A stretch of 64,000 bases of DNA from assembly GCA_900074885.1 (NCBI GenBank), contig FJUW01000044.1, forward strand, positions 156,747 to 220,746. Reading direction: 5' to 3'. The notes under the pieces are model-generated. The model searched no databases, was not told the DNA's origin, and saw only the letters and a list, made by a program, of their open reading frames with translations. The position numbers and the translations under genes are program-made. Of the stretch, positions 10,260 through 22,005 are shown piece after piece. The first letter of the stretch is position 1. Each line of letters starts with the position of its first letter. Origin of the DNA: Rhynchosporium graminicola. Its lineage: Eukaryota > Ascomycota > Leotiomycetes > Helotiales > Ploettnerulaceae.

Positions 10260-11640
10260 GCGGAGGATACTATTAGAGATACTATTAAGAGTAATACTAT
10301 CAAGGAAGAAACCGGTTCAGGGTCTATTAATAACAACTTCGAGGAAGCGGATAAGGAACTTATACTTCAGCCCGAGTCCCTAAAACCTCTAAAGTTAACC
10401 TTAACTATCGACGCTACTACTGTACTCTTACCTATATTACTATTAATCTCTCCTGTCTCGGAGACTGAATCTACTACTCTTACTCCTGTTACCGGAGAAA
10501 GCACTCCGTTAGTTATTATAGCGGAAATACCTACCTTTAACGCTACGCAGATAAAATAGATTACTAATCTAGTTACTACTAGTAAGACTACCGGAGCTGG
10601 AGATAATACTACTACCTATTAAGCCCGCGCCCTTACTATAGACCTCTAGCTACCTGTTAATTACTACCTTCTAAAGATTAATCAAGCTATCGCCCCCGTC
10701 GACGCTTATAAGATTCGTTACTCCCGCCTTGTCTTTACTGACTATAAGAGTGAGATCGAGTACGACACTTAGAAGATGGATATAAAGATCTTCATCGAAG
10801 AGTTCTCTAGTAATTTCCGCACTAGCGCTACCTAAATCAAGGCTTACTTTAAGAGTACCGGAGGCGAGGCTAAGACTATTATTCTTCAGTATATAGATAA
10901 TACCGAATTCAAAGATGCCGCTAACGTCCTAGCCGCCCTCGACTAGCGTTTCTTTAATTATAACCGCGTTCAGAAAGCTAAAGCTTCCTATAAACGTCTC
11001 GTTATGACTAATACTATAACTTATAACTAATTCCGAGTCTAGTTCACTAACTTCGCTACTACCGGTAAGATTCCTAAGGAATAATAGTTCAGCGACCTCT
11101 GTAATAAGCTCTCCCCCGCTTTAGAGTATACTATTACTACCTGGAAGTATAAGATGAACTATAACTATACTACCCTCGACGAGTTCCTTACTGTTAGTAA
11201 TCGTGAGTTCAGAAATATTACTGCTAAGTAGAACCTTAATAAAAAAGCTACTACTGCTACTATTCTAGTTAAAGTCCCGGGTATTCTTAAGAGAGAAACT
11301 CACTTCGGTACTAAATATGCTACTAAGAGTAGTTCCTAGATTAACGATCGTGCTAAGAATATACGATTCGCTCCTAAGGCCGTCTCACGAGCTAATACCT
11401 ATAGTCCCGGTTTACGAGTACCTCGTACTGCTACTGCTACTGATACTTACCGTATTTGTAAAAAGGATAGTTATTAGGCTCGGGATTATCCTAACGCTAT
11501 AAAAATCGCTAAGATAACCGGCTAGACTGTAGAGGATATCGCTACTATATATAGCGCGGAGGAGGATAACGACGATAACGCTGATATCTCCTCCCTAGTA
11601 GAGATCGACGAGCTATCGGGAAACTACTAAGCCGTGGAAT
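10260..11640 (+). pseudogene. Gypsy family-1 gag (RIP-broken)
   Basis: A capsid-like segment is readable at about 10740-11000 (MDIKIFIEEFSSNFRTSAT, then KAYFKSTGGEAKTIILQYID). Near 11445-11490 is a degenerate zinc knuckle, CRICKK...Y..ARDYP, where the expected C-x2-C-x4-H-x4-C has lost residues to TGC-to-TAC or TGT-to-TAT type changes. The frame is broken throughout by TAG and TAA. Boundaries are approximate. Confidence 0.7.
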
Positions 11641-11679
11641 AGTCTCACCCTATAGCTAACGCCTCGATCTGTAGAAAGA

Positions 11680-14110
11680 TTTAAATACTGATTTCCGTTC
11701 TCTTATTAGAGGAAAATAATTCCTAGTTACTATAGAATTAGGAAGAAATAGATTATTTATTAAAACAGAAGCATATATCGATAGTAGAGTAAATATCTTT
11801 AGAGCCCTACGTACCTTAGTCGCTCTCAAACTTCGTAATCTTTTAGGTATTAATTTCCTTACTCTCCCGAAACCTATTATTCCTACCGGCTATAATAGAA
11901 AGGCCGGTACCGCTATTACCCACGTAATTCTCCTTACTCTTACTATCGACCGTCGTCGAGTTAACTTCCCCTTCCTGATTACCGATTTAGGGAGTAATAA
12001 TATATTAATAAGACGCAAATTCTTAGAATATTACGAACTTAAATAAAACTTTAATCGTCGCTATAAGAACTGTCTAGAGTAGCCGATAGATATACTACTA
12101 GTACGCTACTATGACAAAAGACTAGAGCTACTATTACCTCCAAGCGATAAGGTAGTAAGCTAACGATATTAACTTAATTAAGAGCGATAAGATACTCTAA
12201 TAGACTAAGAAATTACTAGCATGCAAGCTTCTCGACCGGCGCCGGTCAAGAAGGCGAAAGAAAGTCGCCTATTAGCGTTCATAAGAGAATAGAAGTATAG
12301 CGTATAAGCTATGAATAAGCTATTAGTAAGTCACGAGTTAGCTAATAACCCCTTCCAGACTCGTGATCCCGGTTCCCGAGAGGATGATATTGCCTACGAA
12401 GCAACTAAATAGCGCTAGATCGATAAGTAAGCACGTCGAGAAGTAAGAGATTTACCTTATAAAACCGATATTAACTAGATCTCAGCTGCTGCCCTATATA
12501 ACTTCTATTTGAACTGGAAATACTGAAATAAGGGTAATAGCTCTAAAGTATTCGTTACTTCCTTGAAAGAAATCTAAGACGAAATTCAGCGTCGTGAAAG
12601 TACTTAAGTAGCAGATACTATTGAATTATACGCTCTCGACGAAGGTCTTACTACTGACGAAGCTAGGAAAGTAAAGTATCGTGAGAATGATAAGATGATC
12701 AAGGAAAGACTTCCTGCTAAGTAGAAGGAATTTGAAGATCTCTTCTCCGCGAGAGCTTCCGACGATTTAGCTAAGAGATAACTAATAGTAGATCATGAGA
12801 TTAAGCTCATAGGAGATAATACCTTAACTACCGAACTACTTCGAAGGATGCCGGACGAGTACTTAGCAGAGGCTAAATAATATATCACTGAGAACCTCTA
12901 TAAAGGCTTTATCCTACCATCTAATACTCCTTAGGCCGTACTAATCCTAATAGCCAAAAAAGCGGGTAGTAGGCTATGATTCTGTATTAACTTTCGGAAG
13001 CTAAACGAGCTTACCCAGAAGGACCCATACCCTATTCTATTAATCGATAAGATAATAGCACGAATCTCTAAGGCGAAAATCTTTACGAAGGTCGATATTC
13101 AATAGGCGTTTCACAAAATCCGCATATCGAAAGATTCTGAAGATTTAACTACCTTTCGCACTCGATACGGGGTATATAAGTATAAGGTACTTCCCTTCGG
13201 CCTTATAAATAGGCTAGCTATCTTTTAGCGTTTTATTAACGATATATTAATAGAGCACTTAAACGACTTCTGCTTAGCGTACTTAGATGATATCTTAATC
13301 TATTCAGACTCAGAGGCAGAGTACGATATCTACGTACGAAAGATTCTCGAGATTCTACGGGCCCACGGCCTTTAAGCTGATATTAAGAAGTCTGAATTCG
13401 GTATTACCCGTACGAAGTTTCTTAGATTTATTATTAGTATTAATAGAATTGAAGTTGATCCCGAGAAGGTTAAGGTTATCAAGAACTAGGAGTATACTAG
13501 TAACGTTCGCGGTATATAGAGCTACCTAGGGTTTTGCAACTTCTACTGACGGTTTATTAAAGACTATAGTAGTATCTGCCGACCGCTTATATTACTAACT
13601 GGAAAAGATATCCCCTTTCACTTCGGTAGAGCTTATAAGGAAGCATAGGAGCGTCTATAGCACGCCTTACAGACGGCACCTATCTTGTGTTATTACGACC
13701 TATTTAAATAGACTAGACTCGAAACCGACTCTTCGGATAAGGTAGTAGCCGGTATACGCTTACAACTTTAAGAAGACAGAATATTCTATCCGGTCGGTTT
13801 CTTCTCTAAAACGATAATCGATGCGGAGCTGAATTACCCGATCTACGATAAGGAGCTCCTTGCTATCTTTCGCTCCTTCTAGTAGTATAAGCCTGAGCTA
13901 CTTAGAGCATAGAAAACTATTTATATCTATACCGATCACTATACCTTAGAGTATTTTATAATAACTAAGGATCTTAACGTATAGTAAGCGAGATAGGCTG
14001 AATTCTTCGCTTAATTCCACTTTGAGATTATATACCGAACAGGGGTTATAAATACTCTAGCTGATACGCTATCACGACGAGATCAGGACCTATCGCCACT
14101 AGAAGCTAGG
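11680..14110 (+). pseudogene. Gypsy family-1 protease, reverse transcriptase and RNase H (RIP-broken)
   Basis: A protease remnant lies near 11765-11800 (AYIDSRVN, where DSG would hold the catalytic aspartate). The reverse transcriptase is clear: FRKLNELTQKDPYPIPL-like text near 13000 and the catalytic box AYLDDILIYSD at about 13279-13311. RNase H follows (TDSSDKVVAGI-like near 13720-13760; [20 protein letters not shown] at 13800-13860). Stops are of RIP type. Confidence 0.8.
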
Positions 14111-14479
14111 AAGCGTGCACTTCGGAACTAATAGCTAATCCTAAACGATAAAATCAGCTCGGAAGTACTCTAGGAACTCGGCTAGTCCTCTCAAATAGCT
14201 GAATTCGACTGCGTTAAAGAAGTCCATAGCTTACTATTAGATCAGCTAGTCGAGATCTCTCCTATCGCTACTCCTAAGACCGTTTCACGAGAGAAAACCT
14301 ATGATCCCGGTTCACCGGTCGACTTACCTATAGAGGAAGAATTTCTCGTAGGGGAAGCCCCTGACGCTACCTCTATAGTTACTTACGATATCGAAAACTA
14401 CGATATTATCGACCGAGTTTTCTTAGTAAATAAGGAGTCGCTAGAGTTAGAGTTACTCTGTGATAAGGCGAAATATAAC

Positions 14480-16034
14480 TATTCCGACTACTAACTATTA
14501 AATAGTAAACTATTCTATAAAGGACGATTAGAAGTCCCTACCGAACCCCCTGAGCTATAAATAGCGCTAATTCATTATATCCACGCTTAACCTCAAGTAG
14601 TATACGCAGGTAACTCGAAGGTTAAGCTACTTCTTGGACGAAGCTACTATTAGAAGGGTATAACTATAGATACTACTAGGTATATCGCAAATTGCAGTTA
14701 CACCTGTATAAAGGCGAAGAGAGATAAGACTCCTAGTTTTCTCTACCTCCTACCTATTCCCGCACGCCCTTACTAATACCTAACTATGGATTTCACCGAG
14801 TTACTACTAGACGAGAGAGGTTATGATACGGCCTTCGTGATAATAGATAGACTATCTAAGAAACCGGTATTAATTCCTTGCTATAAGACGATTACGGCAT
14901 GATAAATAGCTAAGCTATTCGCTATCTATTAGAGTCGATACTTCAGTATGCTAGATTCTATAGTCTTAGATCAGGGACTATAGTTTATTTCTAGTTTCTG
15001 GAACAAGTACTATCGAATCCTCGGCATAAAGGTCAAGCTTACTACTGCCTATAACCTAAACGTTAACGGTCAAACGGAGGTCATGAACTAGTATATCAAG
15101 TAGAGATTACGTTTATTCTGCTCGTATTACTAAGACAATTGGAGCTCGCTTCTACTAGTTATAGATATCGTATAGCTTACGCTTCCTTATGAGTCTCTTA
15201 GTACTATATCGCCGTTTCAGCTATTAAATAGTTACGAAGCAAGAACCTTTTAGGACCTGAATAACCCTTTACTACTAGCTACCGCTATAGAGGCTCTTAA
15301 TCGTGAGGATACGCTACGTATGGTAACCCGGATACTAGACGCTACCGAATTCGCTAAATCCTCGCTTAAAAATCAATAAGATAAAATAGAGTAGCTAGCT
15401 AATCGTAGTTGCCGCGAGGTGGATTAGGGTGTTAGAGATTTAGTTCTTATTTCTACGGCGAATTGGAAGATAGATAGACCTTCGCGGAAGCTCTCTGATA
15501 AGTAGTATGGACTAGTGGAAGTGCTAGAAAAGGTAGGGGAGAGTTAGAAACTCGAGTTACTAGAGGAGTAGCAAATCCACCCTGTTTTCCACTTATATTC
15601 GCTACGTAAATACACCGAAAACCCGCTACTAGGACAGGTACGATAAGCACTAGCACTAATCTAACTATTACTAGAGCAAGACGAATAGGAGATTGAAGCT
15701 ATCTTAGGTTCTAGGGTCTCTCGCGGTACTTTATAATACTAAATCAAGTGGACCGGAGCTGACGACAACCTCGAATAGTACCTCTGCTCAGACGCTATAA
15801 CAGCTCCTCACCTACTTAAGCGTTTCCACCTACGGTATCCGACTGCGAAGGGCCCCTTAAGATTTCTCCCAAAATAGCTAGAAGCGTATAATAATAGTAT
15901 TAATAACTATAGCGAGTTGGAGGACGATAAGCTTATAATAGCTATTACTCGTACGTAATTCTTCAAGAGAGGTAGCGAGAAGTAGCGGTTTTTTTCACGC
16001 TTCGGGGACGAAGCCTTATAGGAGAGGGGGGTAA
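14480..16034 (+). pseudogene. Gypsy family-1 integrase with C-terminal chromodomain (RIP-broken)
   Basis: The integrase core reads MDFTELLLDERGYDTAFVII at about 14790, the second acidic box near LDQGL.FISSFW (about 14970) and NGQTEVMN (about 15067), giving the D,D35E layout. The C-terminal segment (15690-15800) is a chromodomain: AILGSRVSRGTL.Y.IKWTG followed by ADDNLE.Y. In this family the chromodomain guides insertion, often to heterochromatin. The reading runs up to the polypurine tract. Confidence 0.8.
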
Positions 16035-16250
16035 TATCACGACCTATACGTGAGGAGCCTCAGGCCTCTAGGCACGAGGGGGTAAGCGAGCCTTAGCAGC
16101 CGCGGCAGATTAGTCAGCATAGCCCTACGGCTATACCTTAAGGAAGGAGTCGAGAGTAGAACCTCTTCTCCTTATCTTTTCTTCTCTTTACTACGCGCAC
16201 CCTTAAGGGCGAATACAAGTCATTGCCACCCCCTGTGCCCTGCCGTAATA
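16035..16250 (+). repeat. 3' LTR of Gypsy family-1 element
   Basis: Preceded by the polypurine tract at 16021-16034 and followed by the second GCGGT. The terminal CA reads TA, a RIP-type change. Confidence 0.95.
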
Positions 16251-16386
16251 GCGGTTCATTTAGTTGGAGCTTGAATTTTCCTATTATACGAGAGGCACGG
16301 AGCTTCTTTAGGTGATTGGTCTGAACCCGGGCCAGGTTAAAGCTAAACTGCACCCTTCTCGCTTAGCGATTAGGAGCTTGGCTTAA

Positions 16387-17060
16387 ACAGCCGAATAACA
16401 ACATCGAGAAGTCTACCTTTTTACCTATTTCCGTTTGTAGGGATCTATTCATCATGTATGTGCAGAAATGATAATAATCGGCATAGTTTGTTTTATGAGA
16501 CCCACGTGTAATGCGAGGACACTTGAAGGCTGCTTGACTGCACTAGAACACAATGCAAGTTTCTAGCAACCGAAACCGGGTCGGAACAGGAGGGGGTACA
16601 GGAATGCTCGATCTTCTGCTCCAAGCCAGCTGCGACGTTAGAGGTATCTCTATGACGTGCTCCAGGTCCCCCGAAGTCGCTGTTGACATCCAGGTTCCTG
16701 TTAGCAACAGGCTCCGTTGTGACCGACTAGCATGTACACGTATCTCACACGCAGGAGGGAACGTGTAAGTTGCTGGGATATTCGAATGTGTCGGAGAGCT
16801 TCAAGATGGGTGCATATTCCTTCTCCTTCTCGCGCGCATACATAGCTAGTCAGGTTCATGTTAAAACCACCAAAGGAGTCGTAGAGTGGCGCGACTTCAC
16901 CCTCGTCGTAGGCGAATTGGCCTTTCGTATGAATGGTAGGAAGGGGGCGGGGGCGCAATGTATCCAATAGGTTTCCCTGTCAGTATCTTCTCCAGTGGAG
17001 TACGTACATAGATTAGCAAGATGCCATCACCGTAACCTTTGAAATGTGCGCTAGAGCTGG
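16387..17060. other. Non-RIPped spacer and upstream region of the acidic gene
   Basis: Short ORFs overlap on both strands (for example 16701-16967 minus and 16553-16768 plus), none with family features. No repeat is visible. Confidence 0.4.
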
Positions 17061-17068
17061 GGCACACG

Positions 17069-17076
17069 TATAAAAG
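17069..17076 (+). promoter_or_regulatory. TATA box of the acidic hypothetical gene
   Basis: TATAAAAG lies 116 bp before the ATG at 17192 and is followed by a pyrimidine-rich leader (17105-17160), a good fungal core promoter. Confidence 0.55.
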
Positions 17077-17191
17077 CCTTCGTCCTGCCCATGAGTCTTC
17101 AATTCCCCATGTTCCTTCTTTCCTCTTTTTCCACTTCTTCCCTTTCCTCAACTCAAATATCTCACTGTCAGACCTAATAAATCCATCTATC

Positions 17192-17989
17192 ATGTCTGCC
17201 CACAATTCCGGTGTCACTCGTTAACTTAGATCACAGAAGGGTCACCTTGTACAAGATGCGACATATCGGCTCCCCACAGCGTCCATTGGTGTCATCATAA
17301 GTGAGGGTATCATCACGGACGGACCATCATCTGCGACTGACGTCGATGCGTCTATGATAGATGAAATGGCGGTCGGCTCCAGGCGCGAGGACACAGCCCA
17401 GGCCAGTACCATCGAAGACACCATCCTCGTTGACATAGAGACGTCGATTCGCGATGAGGCCTCGACTCAGGTCAATATCCTAGATCACGAGTCCGACAAG
17501 GCCACAGTTCACGAGGACAGTGCAATTGTGGCCATGGATGATGGTGTACTGATACCTGTGGAGAAAACAGGCGATGAAGAACTCAGCGTGGTGACTGTCT
17601 TCACTGGGAATGTCGATCATGACACGATCATCGTGGAGGAGGAAGATGCACGCTTTGAAATTGCTGAGGAAAGACCTCGGGTGGAGATGATCGAAAGCCG
17701 TGCTGCTGGGGGATCAATACAGCCTATCATGATCGAAGATGACGATGAGCAGATTGATGAGGCGCCAGCTCAAATTCATGACCTTGTACGAAGAGACGTC
17801 AGGGATGAAGACATGGAGTCTGAATACCTCGGCGACAATAGCGTTTCCAGATCTCCCCGAAAGTTTTATTATCGCTCATCTCGACTTCAGGGACGATTGA
17901 ATCAGCTTCAAGCTAATCATGTGGGATATAGGATCAAAGTTCTCGAGCGTTTGATTGAGCAGATTGAAAGTGAAGCCTGGAAACAGTGA
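17192..17989 (+). CDS. Acidic hypothetical protein; in-frame TAA at codon 11
   Basis: A TATA box and CT-rich leader point to ATG 17192. That frame reads ten codons (MSAHNSGVTR), a TAA at 17222-17224, then stays open to the TGA at 17987-17989 (265 codons if the TAA were CAA). The intact open part from ATG 17354 is 211 residues. The protein is strongly acidic (many D, E, I, V), with a basic C-terminal tail (SRSPRKFYYRSSRLQGRLNQ) then an amphipathic helix (VLERLIEQIESEAWKQ). No catalytic or binding motif is recognised. A further coding-like piece in another frame (18040-18170, DYLIDDVNKYRTKLSRDRRH) may be a former continuation. Either a young pseudogene or a gene that starts at 17354. Confidence 0.5.
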
Positions 17990-18170
17990 TCACCAGGGTC
18001 GTTCTATGGATTATTACCTCTTGTCTGAGCTGGATAAGCGAGTAGAACGAGTGATAGTCTCGACTATCTCATTGATGATGTCAATAAGTATCGTACGAAA
18101 TTGTCTCGGGATCGTCGTCATCAGAAGGAACAGAGAACAGCGAGGCGTGTCTCACTTGCAACACTTGTCT

Positions 18171-20110
18171 AAAGAAGGTTGGCGCTTCTCTCCGTGTTAT
18201 ACTATTGCTTTCTCTTTCATATATCCTCTACTTGCGACGTAGTCCGCGAAGGTTTCGTTAAATGAAAAGCATGCTTGCAGCAGCAATCAATTACATGTCT
18301 CCTTGTGTAATCGGCTTCCTGAACTCTCGACAGCTACATCAAGTAGATTATGCCGGAGAAGCTATTTGCTCAAGATGAAACGGCTCCATGACCCAAGCCA
18401 AAGTACAGTACATTACCGTATGATTACGTCCAATGCGCAATGAAAGTATCGCCTAGGCCTTTCAGCCAACCCACGTTTCGAGCTTACTCCAGACCGTTGG
18501 TGCGCTTCAGCCAAGTCAAGTTCCATGTGGCGCCAGAAATATTTGGTAGTATCACCAATTGCTTCGTGGATGACGATGAACCTTACATTGGAGCAGCACC
18601 CTTTTATTGGTAGTGACTGGTGAAGATACTGGTAGGCCATTTGTGAATCTTTACAGTGGGAACTTTACGCCGATACCGACTGTTCAATCGTGGTAAGGGA
18701 TAAGGATAGACATGCTCGAGGTGACTGATCCCTCGAATGAGGAATAATCTCTTGAGTACAAGTGCTAGCCGAAGCTGCTTCCGATACTGTAAAGCAACTT
18801 CAACAAAAATACGCAAGGCCACGCCATTTGCACCCTCCTGTCGAAGCAACTGGATACAGGTTTCTAGAAATAATAGAGTGTGTACAGCTCAATGAAGCTG
18901 AAAACAGTACAGAGGTTGAACTTGCAGCCATGTCAGGTAGCAGTTGACAGGTCAGAATGGCATCATCTTTGAAGGAAAAAATGGTTCTCGCTAAGCGTCC
19001 CCGCCAGAGCATTGAGATTGGCGGTTCCTCCTCCCCCCCATCAGCTTCCGACCTCAAATTTTCCGCAAAAACTTCGTCAACGTCATCTCTCTATAACCTC
19101 AATCCTACTATGGATAGCTGAAATCTCGTCGTGGATGCAACTGCTCTGTATAAGCAAGCGGACTACGATTTATTGAGCTCGTATGGAGCGCGAATGGCAA
19201 CGATCCCAGGTTTGGGTGATAATCTGAACTTTGTGCGAGCTTCAGGAAAGATCCAAGAGACAGAACAGGGCTAGAGAATAAAGGAGGCTAGAGTATTGGG
19301 AAACCAGAGTTCACCATCGCCTTCTTGTGTACTGTACTGTGCAGTAAACAAGGTTTCGAGACTAAGCTAGTTGCTACAGAAGCCTCCTAAAGCTTACGCA
19401 CTGTCTAAGGCTACCACATCCGGTCCAACGCATGATTTAGGTACTAGCTGAGCTGAGCGCCTTCTTCCTGCGGCTACTGGCTTAATCGCGCTCTACAGTA
19501 CAAGTGCACTATTTCCCTTTAACTAATAGATCAAAAATACTAGTGCAGCTAGGGTTGATAGTAAGTAAAGGTACGTTACATATTGCATGGATAAGAGGGA
19601 AGGAGATACGAAGGGATAAGCGTATTGTGCATGCGCTGCAAAGCTCTGAGGGAGGTGACACACATAATCAACATCACCGCCAAACGGAACTCTTTGACTG
19701 TCTCCATTATAGCAGACAGACAATTTATTAACGCCCGGCGGCTGACCCGATAGGGCAACTATTACTAATATACAAGTACATTTCCGAAGTGAAATCTCAA
19801 CTCCTTAAGCCCTTATATTATTCTGTTTCTGGCTTCTAGCTTCTCTCTTCTGGCTTATCTCAATAGGTTCTCGTGGGTTAGTAAAACCAGCAGGCTAGCT
19901 TGAAGGCTATTCTCCAAGTGTTCAGCATCCTATCTTCGGCAGCTGAAGCAGTGCCTCCTGTCGAGGGCACGAGGTTATTAGTGTTCCTTGGTGGGAAAGA
20001 AGTTAAAGGTGAGGGGCTCAGTTTTGCTGGCTGTTTTCTTGCCAAGGGTCAGCATCAAGCCGACCTGTGGCTATCGCAAATCGTATAGTCGCGCGGACTG
20101 CTTTCGTATC
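18171..20110. other. Non-RIPped spacer without a supported gene
   Basis: ORFs of 60-85 codons occur on both strands with no motif. The segment next to the LINE fragment (about 19500-20110) has no family I can name and may include the LINE 3' UTR; a poly-A tail is not obvious. Confidence 0.4.
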
Positions 20111-20116
20111 TAGAGT

Positions 20117-21091
20117 CTAATTCTTATCGTCCGTTGGTGACTTCCCTCCTAAGTAGAAAGAAATATTGCTCCTGTGAATTACTGTATACTGAAGCATCTC
20201 TGTCCGGTATGTAGTCCATCTTCGGCATCGGAAAAGAAAGTGTTCAACTGTTTCTCTTGCTTCTCCGCAGGCACACTGACCTGAGGGTGCAGCTCTGATA
20301 AGGGATAGATACGAGTTTAATCTCGCTATTCCTGTCCTTAGCTGGGCAAGCACACTCGCTTCTTTCGAGGTGAGCTGGTCGTATAGCTGTCGAGTATGTC
20401 TACCTGGCAATGCGATGTCGACTCGCTTAGACAGTTTTCCAACGTTCTCCGGTAGACCCTTGTTAGCACCTCGTCTAGCGCGTGCCTCGGTCAGCGTCGT
20501 CGATCGTGCTCTAGGGAGTGGTTCCCTTGGCTGTGCGTCTTGTCGTGTGGCTTGTTTCGCGTTCTCTTTGGCACATGTCCAGAGTTCCTCCTTCTCGTCC
20601 GACGGTAGCCATACTACCGTGATTGTGTTGCATTTTCGTCTGAGCTTAGCGATAGCTTCGTAAATGCTGCAGATATGCTCCTGCCCAGACTGTCGGCGTG
20701 GGTTCTTCAGCGTGAGCACGGCTGCTTTGTTTCTCGTCCACAGCGTGATGCTGTGGTATTTACGCCGCGGTAAATACTGGAGGGCGTAAGCCATTGCTGT
20801 TAGTTCCGCCACGTACGGGTTCTGCTCTGTTCTAGGACCTAGGGTCTTAGAAAGAGTTTCAACTGTGGGATCCTCTCCGATTCGCTTGCGTGTCTTGATC
20901 GCTGCGCCTAGCCCCACTATGCCATTTCGTGCGGAGCTGCTTACAGCAATATATGCTGCTCGATTTGAATCCGGTTGCCGTGTAATCTTCTCACTCGTGA
21001 TAGTCTGTACTCTCTCCTCCCAGACTCTGACTTTCTTACTTGCGAGAAATAGAACTCCCTATTCAAAAAGCTGCGTCTCTACGACCGACTA
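20117..21091 (-). mobile_element. 3' end of a non-LTR (LINE, Tad1-like) retrotransposon
   Basis: The minus strand encodes the C-terminal part of a LINE ORF2. It includes an RNase H-like domain (start near RAAYIAVSSSARNGIVGLGA, then an AELTAMAYALQYL helix and ITLWTRNKAAVLTLKNPRRQ). It ends in the typical cysteine/histidine tail CACGEARETVEHFLFRCRRW, and stops at 20117. The 266-codon frame is open to 20917 and continues without stop to about 21037, where a TAG follows LFE. The first RNase H aspartate (usually in DGS) is not present. The reverse transcriptase and endonuclease are missing, a usual 5' truncation. It is not RIPped. Confidence 0.8.
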
Positions 21092-22005
21092 GTTAATATT
21101 TATCTCATGAAAAATGTTCGTTAGATAAGGTTCCGAGCGTTGTTATGTGACTGTTATTATTATTTTTGTATCCTCAGACTTTAAGTCTCCTTTTTCGTTC
21201 TAATCATACGGAGCACGACCTCCTCAAGCTTGGACTTTAAGAATAGTCGCTAATACTATACTAGTTCCGAACCTAAGTCTTGCTCCGTCTCCTTTGACAC
21301 TCCCCTATTGTTTATCTCGAGCTTCTACTCTATCAAATAGTGCCCACAAGTTGGCGGCACCTCATTGTATGCCTTACCTTCCTCCTAAATTGACAGTTGA
21401 CAAATCCTAAGCTGGTCTGCTTGTATTGTTTCTTGCTCGCTAGGAATATCAACCCCGAACAGGTCCTATTGCCTATTGTCGAAAGATACGGCAGTAGAGG
21501 ACCAACTTTCTATCGTTAGAGAAAGATTTTAAGCGACCGAATATTCTTTCTGGGTATATGAATAGCGATACTATGATAGAAACAATATTCGCGCGCATTG
21601 GTAAATATTAGCAGGCCCTGGCAGACGTTTAGTGAAGCTCTTTCTATTAGAGGACACGGCCAGGTTTATGATCCGTGCATTGATATAGACTTGTTCGGGA
21701 GATCACTATAATATGCAATCTAGGATAGTTCGAAGCTTTAACCTAACTCTGTCGTGGGATAAGTCAGTTAAGTTATTCATTCTTAGATAGAAAGATATTA
21801 AAACATATCTACTTTTCTTTCAGCTCCAATGACAGAAAAAGGGAAACAGTTTGGCAGGGATATGCGAGGTGTATTACAGCAACATCGTTTCGAAGCAACG
21901 AGATTGTATGAATGTTCAACCACTGCACATTCCCAAGTTGAGAAAACCCTATGATTGAAGATTGTAGCTATTCGAAATGAGAATCGATTTAGTGGAGCAG
22001 GGACT
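21092..22005. other. Spacer, mixed composition
   Basis: No gene is supported. The stretch next to the LINE fragment is TpA-rich in parts and may be an old repeat remnant, but no termini can be defined. Confidence 0.35.

Larger units (their letters stand above)
9367..16250 (+). mobile_element. Complete Ty3/Gypsy chromodomain retrotransposon (family 1), RIP-mutated
   Basis: LTRs at 9367-9582 and 16035-16250 (216 bp each) begin TGTCACG or RIPped TATCACG. The target duplication GCGGT is at 9362-9366 and 16251-16255. A polypurine tract (GGAGAGGGGGG) directly precedes the 3' LTR. The internal order gag, protease, reverse transcriptase, RNase H, integrase, chromodomain is that of a chromovirus. Every coding frame has many TAG/TAA codons at expected Q and W positions, so it cannot be autonomous. 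The 5' LTR carries more changes than the 3' LTR. Confidence 0.95.
9306..16386 (+). pseudogene. Short reading frame interrupted by the Gypsy element
   Basis: An ATG at 9306, preceded by a pyrimidine-rich leader, opens a frame to 9366 (MFSLISPGEPFLPVYHVLKR). Past the Gypsy element and its second GCGGT copy, the same phase continues from 16256 to a stop at 16384-16386, reading LELEFSYYTRGTELL and VIGLNPGQVKAKLHPSRL. Two in-frame TAGs sit where CAG would fit. Removal of the element plus one target-duplication copy restores phase exactly. About 64 codons; family unknown. It may be only one exon of a larger gene. Confidence 0.4.

Noticed and set aside
16897..17217. 106-codon minus-strand frame
   Set aside because: It lies opposite the promoter and leader of the acidic gene; its K-rich centre is the reverse of the pyrimidine-rich leader.
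20370..20663. 97-codon plus-strand frame
   Set aside because: Antisense shadow of the LINE RNase H region.
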